Positions 25,240 through 34,588 of a stretch of 64,000 nucleotides of DNA are shown here, piece by piece. The stretch covers positions 3,534,001-3,598,000 of the forward strand of contig OY782875.1 of assembly GCA_963678565.1 (NCBI GenBank), written 5' to 3'. The position numbers were made by a program, and so were the translations under genes. The notes beneath the pieces were generated by a model. It had not been told where the DNA came from and ran no database searches. It worked only from the letters and a program-made list of their open reading frames with translations. The DNA is from SKHV01 sp963678565. GTDB lineage: Bacteria; Bacteroidota; Bacteroidia; Bacteroidales; Prolixibacteraceae. Positions within the stretch are counted from its first letter, which is position 1; every line of letters starts with the position of its first letter.

Positions 25240-25753
25240 ATTTCATCGAATTTAATTGTCTTTTACCTGTTTTAAAAGTAAAATATTTTTGCATAAGAAA
25301 GCTGTAAACTACCACCAGCATTGTTGTTACTATTTTCGAAAAAGTGGCATACCACCCTACTACTTCTACAAATAATTTCAAAAACAAATAGTTCAGCAAT
25401 ATTGAGCCTGCTACCGATAATACATATCTGAAAAGTTGAATTCTACCCTTCAATTCCGATTGCGAAAAAGTAATATACTTCGCCAATACAAAACCAGAAA
25501 AAAAGGTTATCGGGAAAACAAACAAAAATGCAGCAATATGTGGACTTATTACTAAAAAGTACAAATCAACATTTGCTTTCATAAAAACATAATTATAAAA
25601 CACATAATAAAGCACAATATCGAACACCATATTGGCTCCACCCGTTACGGCATAACGAAATGTTTCTATGGGTATAAATCGCAAAAAAGGGAAGTAAAAC
25701 CATTCGATTAATTGAACTAAAAACTCTTGAATTTTTTTGAATAAAGATCTCAT
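25238..25753 (-). CDS. GtrA-family membrane protein
   Basis: A 171-residue membrane protein with four hydrophobic helices (about 28-52, 58-85, 95-118 and 125-150) and the GtrA/DPMS-type signature FRYAVTGGANMVFDIVLYYV near the first helix and FTFSQ-like KYITFSQSELKGRIQLFRYVL in the middle. GtrA-like proteins are thought to help translocate or attach polyprenyl-linked sugars for cell-surface polysaccharides. No glycosyltransferase partner is adjacent. It is monocistronic, convergent with the helicase and divergent from the HTCS. Confidence 0.8.
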   Translation of the reverse strand: MRSLFKKIQEFLVQLIEWFYFPFLRFIPIETFRYAVTGGANMVFDIVLYYVFYNYVFMKANVDLYFLVISPHIAAFLFVFPITFFSGFVLAKYITFSQSELKGRIQLFRYVLSVAGSILLNYLFLKLFVEVVGWYATFSKIVTTMLVVVYSFLMQKYFTFKTGKRQLNSMK

Positions 25754-25844
25754 TTGTAAATTTTGAAGCTCCGAATGTATAAAAATAAAATGTATTCTAA
25801 AACGACAATCTTTCGTATTGTTATCAATGAATCGATCATTATAA

Positions 25845-25876
25845 TTTGCTTAGATTGACAAGAATGAGTATTTTCG
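25845..25876 (+). promoter_or_regulatory. Near-consensus promoter upstream of the HTCS gene
   Basis: TTTG (25845-25848), 20-bp spacer, TATTTTCG (25869-25876), one mismatch from TAnnTTTG. 66 bp before ATG 25943. Confidence 0.28.
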
Positions 25877-25942
25877 TTAAATAAAGTGTATTTTTTACAT
25901 TTATTATTTCTTCACAGACCTGATTATTTAAAGAATGAAATT

Positions 25943-28900
25943 ATGAGATGCAACTATTGTAAGCTTTGTAGAAATTACAAACATGGAACTATAGTTATTT
26001 TGCTTTTGCTTCTATCATTATCAAAGCTTATTGTTGCTCAAGAAAATATATATAAATCGCTACATTTTGATTACATAACTACAAAAGAAGGTCTTGCACA
26101 AAATTCTGTTGACGATATCTTAATGGACAGTTATGGATACATGTGGTTTGCCACATGGAACGGATTATGCCGATACGATGGGTACTTATTCGAGACCTTA
26201 AAATCAGATACCCTAAGCTATGGAATGCAAAGCAATTTTGTTAAAGCGATATATGAGGATCAATATCATCGCTTATGGATTGGAACTGCTAGAGGTATTT
26301 CTGTTTACAATCTGGCTACACGTGGCTTTGAAAATATAAATATCACAGGAATTGATTTAACCTACTCAACTATTAATGCAATTTACATTGATAATAATTA
26401 TATCTATCTTGGTACCGATTCCAACGGGCTAATTGTATTGAAAGAAAATGGTAAGAATTTTTTCAATCTTTTTGCTCAATTTAACACCAATGCTCGTACA
26501 ATATTTAGCAATGAGGTAAATTGCATTTCAAAACACGACGATAATTATCTAATGATAGGAACCCAGCAAGGTTCCTATATCATTAACCCCAATTCCGTTA
26601 CTGTTGATGAACTCAATAATTGGTCAGAAACGACTAAGAGTTTTGAGGTTTTAACCATTTATACCGATTCAAAGAACACTGTTTGGGTTGGTTCTCGTGA
26701 TGGATTACATCGCTTTTCTTCAAACCTAAGATTAGAGCAATCGTTTTATCATTCTGGAATTAGTCCGGATGTACTTCCACACAATACAATCAACGACATA
26801 GTCGAGGATGGCAATAATCAATTAATTATAGGGACTCTAAATGGTATTTGCATATACAATAGAGAAACGCAAGACTTCACTAATCCTATTGGTAATAAGC
26901 TTACGCATAACTCATTAAACAACGAATTTGTAAATAGTCTTTCAGCCGATCAAAAAGGGAACGTATGGATTGGGACTGAAAAGGGAGGAATTAATTATTT
27001 TAATATTTACCAAACTCACTTTAAATCCATCATCTCCGACCCCGATGATCTGAATTCATTATCGCATCCAACCATAGATGCAATTTATATAGACAAAGAC
27101 TATATTTGGGTTGGAACTGCTGGAGGAGGTCTAAACAGAATAAACAAAGAAAACAACAAATTCAGACACTACCGAAAAGATCCATCTAATAATCAAAGCA
27201 TTAACCTCGACTTTGTCAGTTCAATGACTCGAGACTCTAGCGGAAAATTGTGGGTATCGACCTGGGGTGGAGGTATCTCAAAAATGCAATCTCCCAACGG
27301 TGTTTTTAAACGTTTTTATTCTTCCGAAAGTTCCTTTTCAAGCAATTATGTCGCGACTCTATTTGCAGACAAGAGGAATTTTTTACTTGTTGGAACTGAA
27401 AATGGATTAGACATTTTAAACCCAAAAACAGAAAAATTTATTCGTTTAAATGAAGGTTTATCAAAAAAGGAATTCTCAGACGTAGGAGCAATTCTAAACG
27501 ATGGAACTCATTACTGGATTGGAACAAGAAAAGGACTTTATCAGTTCCCAATCGATAAAATTAGCAACAATTCGTCAGAGTTAATAGATGAAGATATTGT
27601 GCTTTTCAAATCAGACATTGATGATCCAAATTCACTCCCAATTGATTTTGTAACCACCTTACTAAAATCGAAAGATGGAACAATTTGGGGAGGAACCTAT
27701 GGATCTGGTATATTTAAAATAGAAAAAGATTCAACAGGAAATTACCAATTCTTCAATTTTAGTTCGATTGATGGTTTAGAAAATAACATAGTCTACAGAA
27801 TTGAAGAAGATAACACATCGTGCATTTGGATTAGTACTGATAACGGATTAACACGTTTTAATCCGGAAACCGAAATTTTCATCAACTATTTCGAAAACGA
27901 TGGTTTATTGAACAATCAGTTTTATTGGACAGCATCCTATAAAGATACCGATGGAACAATCTATTTTGGAGGTATTAATGGAATCAACTATTTCAATCCA
28001 CAAATGATAAATGATTATCCTTTCGAGAATGAAGTTTTCATTACCGATGTAAAGATATTTCATGAATCGGTTAAACCTTACGATGTTTTAGATAACATAG
28101 AAGTTTTAAATCGCCCTCTAAATAATTTAGATACGATCAAGCTATCATATAAACACAATGTGTTTTCAATTGAATTTTCCTCACTTAATTACTTACAAAC
28201 AGAAAAAATTCGTTACGAATATAAGCTCGAGAAGGTTGATAACGATTGGGTGAAAGTTAACCACCAACGCCGCTACGCGTCCTATACAAATTTAAAAGGA
28301 GGTAGCTACAATTTTATGTTGCGTTGTTTAAACTCCGATGGATCAATTTCAAAAAATACTAAATCGATAACCATCATTATAAAGCCACCTTTTTATCAAT
28401 CCAATTGGTTTCAAATACTGGTGCTAATTTCGGTGATCGCTACTGTTTTTATTTTACTTCGAAATCAGATGCTGGGTTTAATTAATCAAAAAAATCAACT
28501 CAAAGCACAAGTAGATGATAGAACAAAAAAAATTGAAGAACAAAAACAAGAATTAATTATCCAAGCCAACAACTTAAAAGAAAACAATTTAAAACTCGAG
28601 CAACGACAATCTTTAATTGAGGGACAAAAGCAAAAACTAGAGAACGCAAATATTGAAATTTCAAAGCAACGTGATCAATTGATAGAGTTAAACACCCAAA
28701 TTGAAGAAGTGAGCCAATCAAAACTTCGATTTTTCACAAATATTTCGCATGAATTTAGAACTCCGTTAACGTTGATTCTTGATCCAATTGAAAATTTATT
28801 ACAAAAGTTTAAAGCAGATAATGATACCGTTCAAACCCTAAAAATAATTCAACGAAACGCACAACGATTGCTCACACTTGTGAACCAGTTAATGTATTTC

Positions 28901-30286
28901 AGACGCATTGAAAATGGTAAATTCACTATAAAAGTAGCAAAAGGCAACTTATCGGAATATATCCAAGAAATTCACAATACTTTTATTGACCTTGCATCAA
29001 ATCAAAAAATTCTATTTGAATATGAAAGGCCTGCGAAATCAGTTGAAGTATATTTCGATCCGGATAAAGTTGAAAATTTGATCTACAACCTACTATCGAA
29101 TGCTTTTAAGTTTACGCCTCAGGGAGGTAAGATTACCATCTTACTCGACTACTTCAAGAAAGAAGGACATAGTTGGGTGCGTATAAAAGTTAGTGATACA
29201 GGGATTGGGATTGAAGAAGATCAAATCGAACACATCTTTGATCGATTCTACCAAGTAGATCAGAATAATTCGTATCAAGGTTCAGGAATAGGATTAGCAC
29301 TGAGTAAAGGTATCGTTGAAGCTTTTAAAGGTACGATTAGTTTAAGTAGCGAAACAAACAAAGGAAGTGAATTTACAATAGAGTTACCTGCAGACAAAAA
29401 CTTTTTTCCTGAAGATCAAATTTCCGAACAGCCAATTGGTTTGGTTACAGATTCGGTTATTCATCATGTGAATGCAATTAAAACAATTATTCAACATCCG
29501 AATGACCCCGAAAAATTAAAAATTGAAAACCAGGATAGAAGTTTACCTCTTTTATTAATTGTTGAAGACAATTATGATTTAAGAAACTTCTTACTATTTA
29601 GTTTACAAAACAATTATCGCGTACTTGAAGCAGCCAACGGAAAAATTGGTTTGGAGCTTGCAAATAAACACACGCCCGACCTGATTATTAGTGATGTGAT
29701 GATGCCAGAAATGGATGGAATCGAAATGTGTACTCAGGTAAAAAGGAATATTCAAACAAGCCATATTCCTATTATTTTACTCACGGCAAAAGCCTTGGTT
29801 GAAAATTGGGTAGAAGGACTTGAAATTGGAGCCGATGATTATATTCCAAAACCGTTTAATCTAACAATTTTAAATGCAAGAGTGCAGAACCTAATTGATT
29901 CGAGGAAGAGAATAATAAAGCAATTTAGCAAAGAATTATTCCCCGACATTGAAAGAGTTTCTACTTCAACACTCGATGAAGAATTCTTGCAAAAAACTTA
30001 CAACATCCTTGAGAAACATTATACAACTCCCGACTTCTCTGTTGAAGACTTTGCGAAAGAGATGTGTATAAGTAAAAGCTTATTGTATAAAAAACTTAAG
30101 GTATTATCCGACATGTCGATCACCGACTTCATCAATAGCTATAAAATCAAAAAATCCTTACCTCTTCTAAAGGAAGGAAGACTAAATGTAGCTGACGTTG
30201 CTTTTAATGTGGGGTATAATGATCCAAAATATTTTAGTCGTGTCTTCCGTAAATTTATGGGAATGGCTCCAAGCAATTATTCATAA
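25943..30286 (+). CDS. Hybrid two-component system regulator (HTCS): propeller sensor, kinase, receiver, AraC output
   Basis: A 1447-residue one-protein signalling system. ATG 25943 precedes a hydrophobic signal/anchor (about 13-33). Periplasmic Reg_prop repeats fill about 40-700, with many copies of the W-[IV]-G-T pattern followed by GL, predicting two seven-bladed propellers. A Y_Y_Y domain (about 730-815) and one transmembrane helix (about 820-845) follow. Cytosolic parts are a coiled coil, HisKA with ISHEFRTP (His near 935), HATPase (DTGIGIEEDQIEHIFDRFYQ, GSGIGLALSK), a receiver with Asp near 1250 (IISDVMMPEMDG) and an AraC-type HTH (about 1350-1447). HTCS proteins sense oligosaccharides and activate polysaccharide-utilisation genes; the adjacent GH43 is the obvious candidate target. 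Confidence 0.93.
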   Translation: MRCNYCKLCRNYKHGTIVILLLLLSLSKLIVAQENIYKSLHFDYITTKEGLAQNSVDDILMDSYGYMWFATWNGLCRYDGYLFETLKSDTLSYGMQSNFVKAIYEDQYHRLWIGTARGISVYNLATRGFENINITGIDLTYSTINAIYIDNNYIYLGTDSNGLIVLKENGKNFFNLFAQFNTNARTIFSNEVNCISKHDDNYLMIGTQQGSYIINPNSVTVDELNNWSETTKSFEVLTIYTDSKNTVWVGSRDGLHRFSSNLRLEQSFYHSGISPDVLPHNTINDIVEDGNNQLIIGTLNGICIYNRETQDFTNPIGNKLTHNSLNNEFVNSLSADQKGNVWIGTEKGGINYFNIYQTHFKSIISDPDDLNSLSHPTIDAIYIDKDYIWVGTAGGGLNRINKENNKFRHYRKDPSNNQSINLDFVSSMTRDSSGKLWVSTWGGGISKMQSPNGVFKRFYSSESSFSSNYVATLFADKRNFLLVGTENGLDILNPKTEKFIRLNEGLSKKEFSDVGAILNDGTHYWIGTRKGLYQFPIDKISNNSSELIDEDIVLFKSDIDDPNSLPIDFVTTLLKSKDGTIWGGTYGSGIFKIEKDSTGNYQFFNFSSIDGLENNIVYRIEEDNTSCIWISTDNGLTRFNPETEIFINYFENDGLLNNQFYWTASYKDTDGTIYFGGINGINYFNPQMINDYPFENEVFITDVKIFHESVKPYDVLDNIEVLNRPLNNLDTIKLSYKHNVFSIEFSSLNYLQTEKIRYEYKLEKVDNDWVKVNHQRRYASYTNLKGGSYNFMLRCLNSDGSISKNTKSITIIIKPPFYQSNWFQILVLISVIATVFILLRNQMLGLINQKNQLKAQVDDRTKKIEEQKQELIIQANNLKENNLKLEQRQSLIEGQKQKLENANIEISKQRDQLIELNTQIEEVSQSKLRFFTNISHEFRTPLTLILDPIENLLQKFKADNDTVQTLKIIQRNAQRLLTLVNQLMYFRRIENGKFTIKVAKGNLSEYIQEIHNTFIDLASNQKILFEYERPAKSVEVYFDPDKVENLIYNLLSNAFKFTPQGGKITILLDYFKKEGHSWVRIKVSDTGIGIEEDQIEHIFDRFYQVDQNNSYQGSGIGLALSKGIVEAFKGTISLSSETNKGSEFTIELPADKNFFPEDQISEQPIGLVTDSVIHHVNAIKTIIQHPNDPEKLKIENQDRSLPLLLIVEDNYDLRNFLLFSLQNNYRVLEAANGKIGLELANKHTPDLIISDVMMPEMDGIEMCTQVKRNIQTSHIPIILLTAKALVENWVEGLEIGADDYIPKPFNLTILNARVQNLIDSRKRIIKQFSKELFPDIERVSTSTLDEEFLQKTYNILEKHYTTPDFSVEDFAKEMCISKSLLYKKLKVLSDMSITDFINSYKIKKSLPLLKEGRLNVADVAFNVGYNDPKYFSRVFRKFMGMAPSNYS

Positions 30287-30402
30287 AGGCTGAATTAATC
30301 CACTTAAATTCTGAAATGAGTTAATCTGGATAAGGAATTAATCTCCTATTTTGATGTCCACTATATTCATCAATTATATTGAATTCAATTAATTTTCTAT
30401 CT

Positions 30403-31389
30403 ATGTATTTATCCTTATTAAGTAAAATAGCTCCTATTCTAGTATTGGTATTTTGGTCTGTTTCAAATTTAAGTGCACAACACAACAACGTTCATGTTCA
30501 CGATCCTGTAGCGATCAAATCAGGCGGGAAGTACTACATTTACTGCACCGGAAAAAACATCTCGCAATTTCAATCGACCGACATGAAAAATTGGGAGCGT
30601 ATGGCTCCGGTATTTAAAGAAACACCACAATGGGCAATGGATTCTGTTCCAGGATTCAGAGGTCATATTTGGGCTCCTGATGTATTTGAAAAAGATAGAA
30701 CCTTCTACCTTTATTATTCAATTTCTACATTCGGAAAGAATAAATCGTATATAGGGGTTGCCACCAATAAAAACCTTGACCATGAGAGTAATGATTACGA
30801 ATGGGTAGATCACGGAATGGTAGTACAATCGATCCCAGGAAAAACAAACTGGAATGCAATCGACCCTAACATTATTCAAGATGAAGATGGAACTTGCTGG
30901 ATGTCGTTTGGTTCGTTTTGGGGTGGATTACAACTCGTAAAATTAAGCGACGACCTACTATCAATTGCACAGCCAGAAGAATGGCATACAATTGCATCTC
31001 GTGAACGCGCCACAACAGGTGAAAACGGTGCTATCGAAGCTCCATTTATTGTAAAAAGAGGAGACTTATATTACCTCTTTGCATCGTTTGATTTTTGTTG
31101 CCGTGGTGCCAAAAGTACTTACAAAGTGGCTGTTGGCCGAGCAAACGATGTTACCGGACCTTATTTAGACAAAGATGGACGATCGATGGCTAAAGGTGGT
31201 GGTACAATATTCTTAAAAGGAAACGAAAAATGGCACGGAGTCGGACACAATTCATTCTATAACTTCGATGGTCAAGATTATATCATCTACCATGGATACG
31301 ATGCAGAACAAAATGGTGCTGCTCTTTTAAAAATCACTGAAGTTAGTTGGGAAAATGACTGGCCAGTTTTAAAGGAAAATATTTATTAA
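30403..31389 (+). CDS. Secreted glycoside hydrolase family 43 enzyme
   Basis: A 328-residue exported enzyme. The start is ATG 30403, giving a signal peptide to about residue 26 (ending NLSAQ). The mature protein is a single five-bladed GH43 propeller with the three acidic residues expected: nucleophile-activating D34 (HVHDPVAIK), pKa-modulating D154 (NAIDPNII) and acid E212 (GAIEAPFIV). HGVGHNSFYNFDG and YHGYDAE match the C-terminal blade and metal-site histidine. The pattern resembles arabinan endo-1,5-alpha-L-arabinosidases, but an exo-arabinofuranosidase is possible. It lies 116 bp after the HTCS, likely its regulated gene. No accessory module is present. Confidence 0.88.
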   Translation: MYLSLLSKIAPILVLVFWSVSNLSAQHNNVHVHDPVAIKSGGKYYIYCTGKNISQFQSTDMKNWERMAPVFKETPQWAMDSVPGFRGHIWAPDVFEKDRTFYLYYSISTFGKNKSYIGVATNKNLDHESNDYEWVDHGMVVQSIPGKTNWNAIDPNIIQDEDGTCWMSFGSFWGGLQLVKLSDDLLSIAQPEEWHTIASRERATTGENGAIEAPFIVKRGDLYYLFASFDFCCRGAKSTYKVAVGRANDVTGPYLDKDGRSMAKGGGTIFLKGNEKWHGVGHNSFYNFDGQDYIIYHGYDAEQNGAALLKITEVSWENDWPVLKENIY

Positions 31390-31476
31390 GGTTAAAAGTG
31401 GATTTTCATAACTGATATATTGGTTTCGCAACCGTAAAACTCAGGGGTTAAATTATTTTTATAATAACAGTAATCT

Positions 31477-31493
31477 AAGCTCTGAGCTTTTTT
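31477..31493 (+). terminator. Probable terminator of the GH43 gene
   Basis: AAGC (31477-31480) pairs with GCTT (31486-31489) around TCTGA, followed by T7 (31487-31493). An alternative longer pairing of CTCAG upstream (about 31439) with CTGAG exists. Short stem. Confidence 0.5.
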
Positions 31494-31694
31494 ATTGGCC
31501 TTAACATACATAAGCCTCCATAAATAATTGAACTCAAAAAAATGAACAAAAAATAAAAACATATTAAGGCTTAATAATCTTTAATAACAATTTCTTGGTA
31601 TGAAAAATATTAACAGCTCGTTAAAACCACAATAAATTGTGATTGCCCCAACTTCATTTTCTCTATTTCTTTGCTTTGAATAAATTATTAAAAG

Positions 31695-31721
31695 AGCCCA
31701 ATCTTTATCAGTTGGGTTTTT
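31695..31721 (+). terminator. Terminator-like hairpin in the leader of the TonB receptor
   Basis: CCCAA (31697-31701) pairs with TTGGG (31712-31716), extended by a G-T and an A-T pair, 10-nt loop, then T5 (31717-31721). It ends 30 bp before the start codon, so either the promoter lies in between or it works as an attenuator. Confidence 0.45.
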
Positions 31722-31751
31722 AAAATTTAGTCAAAAAAACAAAATTAGAAT

Positions 31752-34103
31752 ATGAGAAAAGGAATTTTACTATTGATTACATTTTTTGCTTTTGCAAAAT
31801 TTGGAGCATCACAACGCAACGCAACAGACACCCATATAATCGGAGATGTTACTTGTAACGAAAAACACCTTCCATTTGTAAGTGTTGTGATTGAAGGCAC
31901 AACCTTAGGAACAACTACCGATGAAACAGGGCATTTTCAAATGCTTAACATTCCTGTTGGAGAGCACAAAGTAACAGTTAGTGGAGTTGGATATAAACCA
32001 TGCAGCAAAACAATTACAACCGAATTGGGTATAACCAGTGAAATTAAATTTGTGGTGGAAGAAGATGTTTTGCGCGTTGAAGAAATTGTGGTAACAGGTG
32101 ATCGAAACGCCAAAAACAGAGTTGAATCTTCGGTCATTGTAAATACCTTAACACCTAAGCTATTCAATGTTGCCAATACGGTAACATTAAGTGAAGGATT
32201 AAATTTTAGTCCAGGGCTGAGAATGGAGAACAATTGTCAAAACTGTGGGTTTACACAAATTCGCATGAACGGAATGGAAGGTCCATATTCCCAAATTTTA
32301 ATTAATGGTCGCGCAATTTTTAGCGGATTAGCAGGAGTTTACGGTCTCGAATTGATTCCAACGAACATGATCGAAAGAGTTGAAGTAGTTCGTGGTGGAG
32401 GATCTGCACTATATGGAAGCAATGCAATAGCAGGCACAATTAATATGATTTTAAAAGATCCAATCAACAATTCATATGAAGTTGGATTGAACAGTGGATT
32501 ATCAGGCATTGGTGTTGATGGAGCAGGATCTCCCACAATAGATAATAGTATTAATGCAAATACTTCTATTGTTTCATCAGACAGTAAAACAGGTTTAGCA
32601 CTTTATGGTTTCTATCGCGATCGTGATGCTTTCGATGCTAACGGTGACGAATTTTCTGAATTAGCAGCAATGAACAATACAACTTTCGGAACAAGAGTTT
32701 TTCATCGCTTAGGAACAAGAAGTAAATTAACAGGAGATTTCTTTAATGTAAAAGAAAATAGACGTGGAGGGGATATGGATTTGACTTCAATTGAACATGA
32801 AGCAGACATTGCAGAATCGATAAAACACAATATTACAACAGGTGCCTTAACATACGAACAATATTTCAGAGCTAAAGATTTATGGTCGGTTTATGTTTCA
32901 GGACAAAATGTTGATCGTGCCGCATATTACGGAGCAGAACAATCATTAGCAGACTATGGCCAAACCGATGGAATGACCTATGTTGTTGGATCGCAATACA
33001 ATGCTAAATTATACAATTCAAGTCTAACTTTTGGAGCCGAAGGACGTTTTGAATCTATGTTAGATCAAAAACTTGGATTTCTAGACCTCGAGAATGCAGT
33101 AATCAATGCCGATACAATTACTTCAATTCCTCACACCAATAATACTGTAGTTGCAGACCAAACCAGTAATACAATTGGTGTTTTTGCACAATATGAAATA
33201 GACTTGAACAAACTAAATATTTCACTGGGTGGACGTTTCGATCATTACAACGTTTCAGATGCATCGAATGGTACCGAAAAAATTGGAAATGTATTTAGTC
33301 CACGTGTTACTGTAAAATATGATATTCAAGAATTTTTACAAGCTCGTGCAAGTTATTCACAAGGTTATCGCGCACCTCAAATTTTCGACGAAGATTTACA
33401 CATTGAAACATCTGGCTCGAAAAAAGTGCTTCATGAAAATGATCCAAACTTAACACAAGAAACTAGTCATAGTTTTATGGCATCAATTGATTTCAACAAA
33501 CAAATTGGTCAAACTTACATCGGATTTTTAGCAGAAGGTTTTTATACTATTTTACAAGATGCTTTTGCAAATGAATTTGGAGAACCAGATGCTGAAGGAA
33601 CTATAGTTTACACTCGTGTTAATGCAGAAGGTGGAGCAATAGTTCAGGGAATAAATATGGAGTTTAATGTCATCCCAAGTAGAAAAGCATCAATAAAAGC
33701 CGGATATACTTTACAAAAAAGTAAATATGAAGAAGCCCAGGAATTTGGTGAAACTGCATTTTTCCGCACACCAAACAACTATGGATTTTTCACATGCGAC
33801 TGGACTCCAACTATAAAATTTGGACTTTCAGCTACTGGAAATTACACGGCAAAGATGTTGGTGCCTTATGGAGAAGACTACTTAATTGAATCTAAATCAT
33901 TTTTCGATTTCGGAACAAAAGCCAGATATAATATAAAATTAAATGGTGCTACACTTCAAATATTTGGTGGCATTAAGAACCTATTTAATTCATACCAGAG
34001 TGATTTTGACTCAGGCATCGGTCGTGAACCTGGATATATTTATGGTCCTGCCCTGCCTCGAACTGTATACCTTGGCTTGAAGCTTGGTAACTTAATTCGA
34101 TAA
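31752..34103 (+). CDS. TonB-dependent outer membrane receptor (non-SusC type)
   Basis: A 783-residue outer membrane importer energised by TonB. The signal peptide ends near residue 20 (FGASQ). A carboxypeptidase-regulatory-like beta domain (about 28-110, GTTLGTTTDETGHFQMLNIPVG) precedes the plug (about 120-235), whose RVEVVRGGGSALYGSNAIAGTIN is the classic plug signature. A 22-stranded barrel fills the remainder, ending ALPRTVYLGLKLGNLIR. The plug carries an unusual pair of cysteines, NNCQNCGF. Size and plug resemble FepA/BtuB/colicin-type receptors, not the ~1000-residue SusC group, and no SusD follows. The cargo (siderophore, heme, cobalamin or metal) is unknown. Confidence 0.88.
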   Translation: MRKGILLLITFFAFAKFGASQRNATDTHIIGDVTCNEKHLPFVSVVIEGTTLGTTTDETGHFQMLNIPVGEHKVTVSGVGYKPCSKTITTELGITSEIKFVVEEDVLRVEEIVVTGDRNAKNRVESSVIVNTLTPKLFNVANTVTLSEGLNFSPGLRMENNCQNCGFTQIRMNGMEGPYSQILINGRAIFSGLAGVYGLELIPTNMIERVEVVRGGGSALYGSNAIAGTINMILKDPINNSYEVGLNSGLSGIGVDGAGSPTIDNSINANTSIVSSDSKTGLALYGFYRDRDAFDANGDEFSELAAMNNTTFGTRVFHRLGTRSKLTGDFFNVKENRRGGDMDLTSIEHEADIAESIKHNITTGALTYEQYFRAKDLWSVYVSGQNVDRAAYYGAEQSLADYGQTDGMTYVVGSQYNAKLYNSSLTFGAEGRFESMLDQKLGFLDLENAVINADTITSIPHTNNTVVADQTSNTIGVFAQYEIDLNKLNISLGGRFDHYNVSDASNGTEKIGNVFSPRVTVKYDIQEFLQARASYSQGYRAPQIFDEDLHIETSGSKKVLHENDPNLTQETSHSFMASIDFNKQIGQTYIGFLAEGFYTILQDAFANEFGEPDAEGTIVYTRVNAEGGAIVQGINMEFNVIPSRKASIKAGYTLQKSKYEEAQEFGETAFFRTPNNYGFFTCDWTPTIKFGLSATGNYTAKMLVPYGEDYLIESKSFFDFGTKARYNIKLNGATLQIFGGIKNLFNSYQSDFDSGIGREPGYIYGPALPRTVYLGLKLGNLIR

Positions 34104-34140
34104 CAACATTATTATTTGCATTATTATTTGATTTTTCAGG

Positions 34141-34165
34141 AAGGCGACAATTAGTCGCCTTTTTT
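34141..34165 (+). terminator. Terminator of the TonB receptor gene
   Basis: Perfect eight-pair stem AAGGCGAC/GTCGCCTT (34141-34148, 34154-34161), 5-nt loop, T-run to 34165. Confidence 0.88.
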
Positions 34166-34185
34166 ATTTAAAAATACAACACAAC

Positions 34186-34371
34186 TCATTTTTCCTTCTC
34201 CGATTTATCTTTCCGAATACTTAAGTAAATAATAATCATAAAATAAAGCGAGCCAATTCCCATTAAAACACTGGCAATATTTTCACGAAGTACATCGCCA
34301 CTATGAATCATTCCAAAACCAATAAATATAGCAAGCGCTGCAAGTATTCCATATAAATTCTTTCTTTTCAT
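34186..34371 (-). CDS. Small two-helix membrane protein, 61 aa
   Basis: The preferred start is ATG 34371 (MKRKNLYGILAALAIFIGFGM); the frame is open further upstream to 34410 but without signal value. Two hydrophobic helices (about 7-25 and 32-50) are joined by a short HSGDVLRENIAS loop, with a charged tail RKDKSEKEK facing the cytosol. I do not recognise it. It is a plausible small gene, convergent with the TonB receptor and divergent from tpiA. Confidence 0.45.
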   Translation of the reverse strand: MKRKNLYGILAALAIFIGFGMIHSGDVLRENIASVLMGIGSLYFMIIIYLSIRKDKSEKEK

Positions 34372-34426
34372 AAATTCATTTTTGAAAATTAAAACCATCA
34401 ATAAAAGCAATATGTTTAAAATCTTT

Positions 34427-34434
34427 TACTTTTG
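34427..34434 (+). promoter_or_regulatory. Candidate -7 box upstream of tpiA
   Basis: TACTTTTG fits TAnnTTTG but lies 155 bp before the tpiA ATG and lacks a spaced TTG. If used, tpiA has a long leader with no obvious structure. Confidence 0.25.
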
Positions 34435-34588
34435 GTAATCTATTTTAAACATTCCATGATCAAACATTATATTGATTTTTGTTTAAATGTATTAATTCAA
34501 TCATTTTTAATATTTTTACTTCGCTAAATTAAACATGAAGCTTTAAAAAAAAGGACAGATCTATTAAAAATTCTATAAACAATTCAAA

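Larger units (their letters stand above)
31390..31751. other. 362-bp intergenic region between the GH43 gene and the TonB receptor
   Basis: The only gap above 300 bp. It holds a small terminator for the GH43 gene (31477-31493) and a second hairpin with T-run just before the receptor start (31695-31721). No convincing TAnnTTTG box, no cobalamin or thiamine riboswitch core and no open frame of note were seen. The central part is very AT-rich. Confidence 0.6.

Noticed and set aside
31390..31751. Cobalamin or other riboswitch before the TonB receptor
   Set aside because: No recognisable conserved riboswitch core was found by eye; only simple hairpins are visible.
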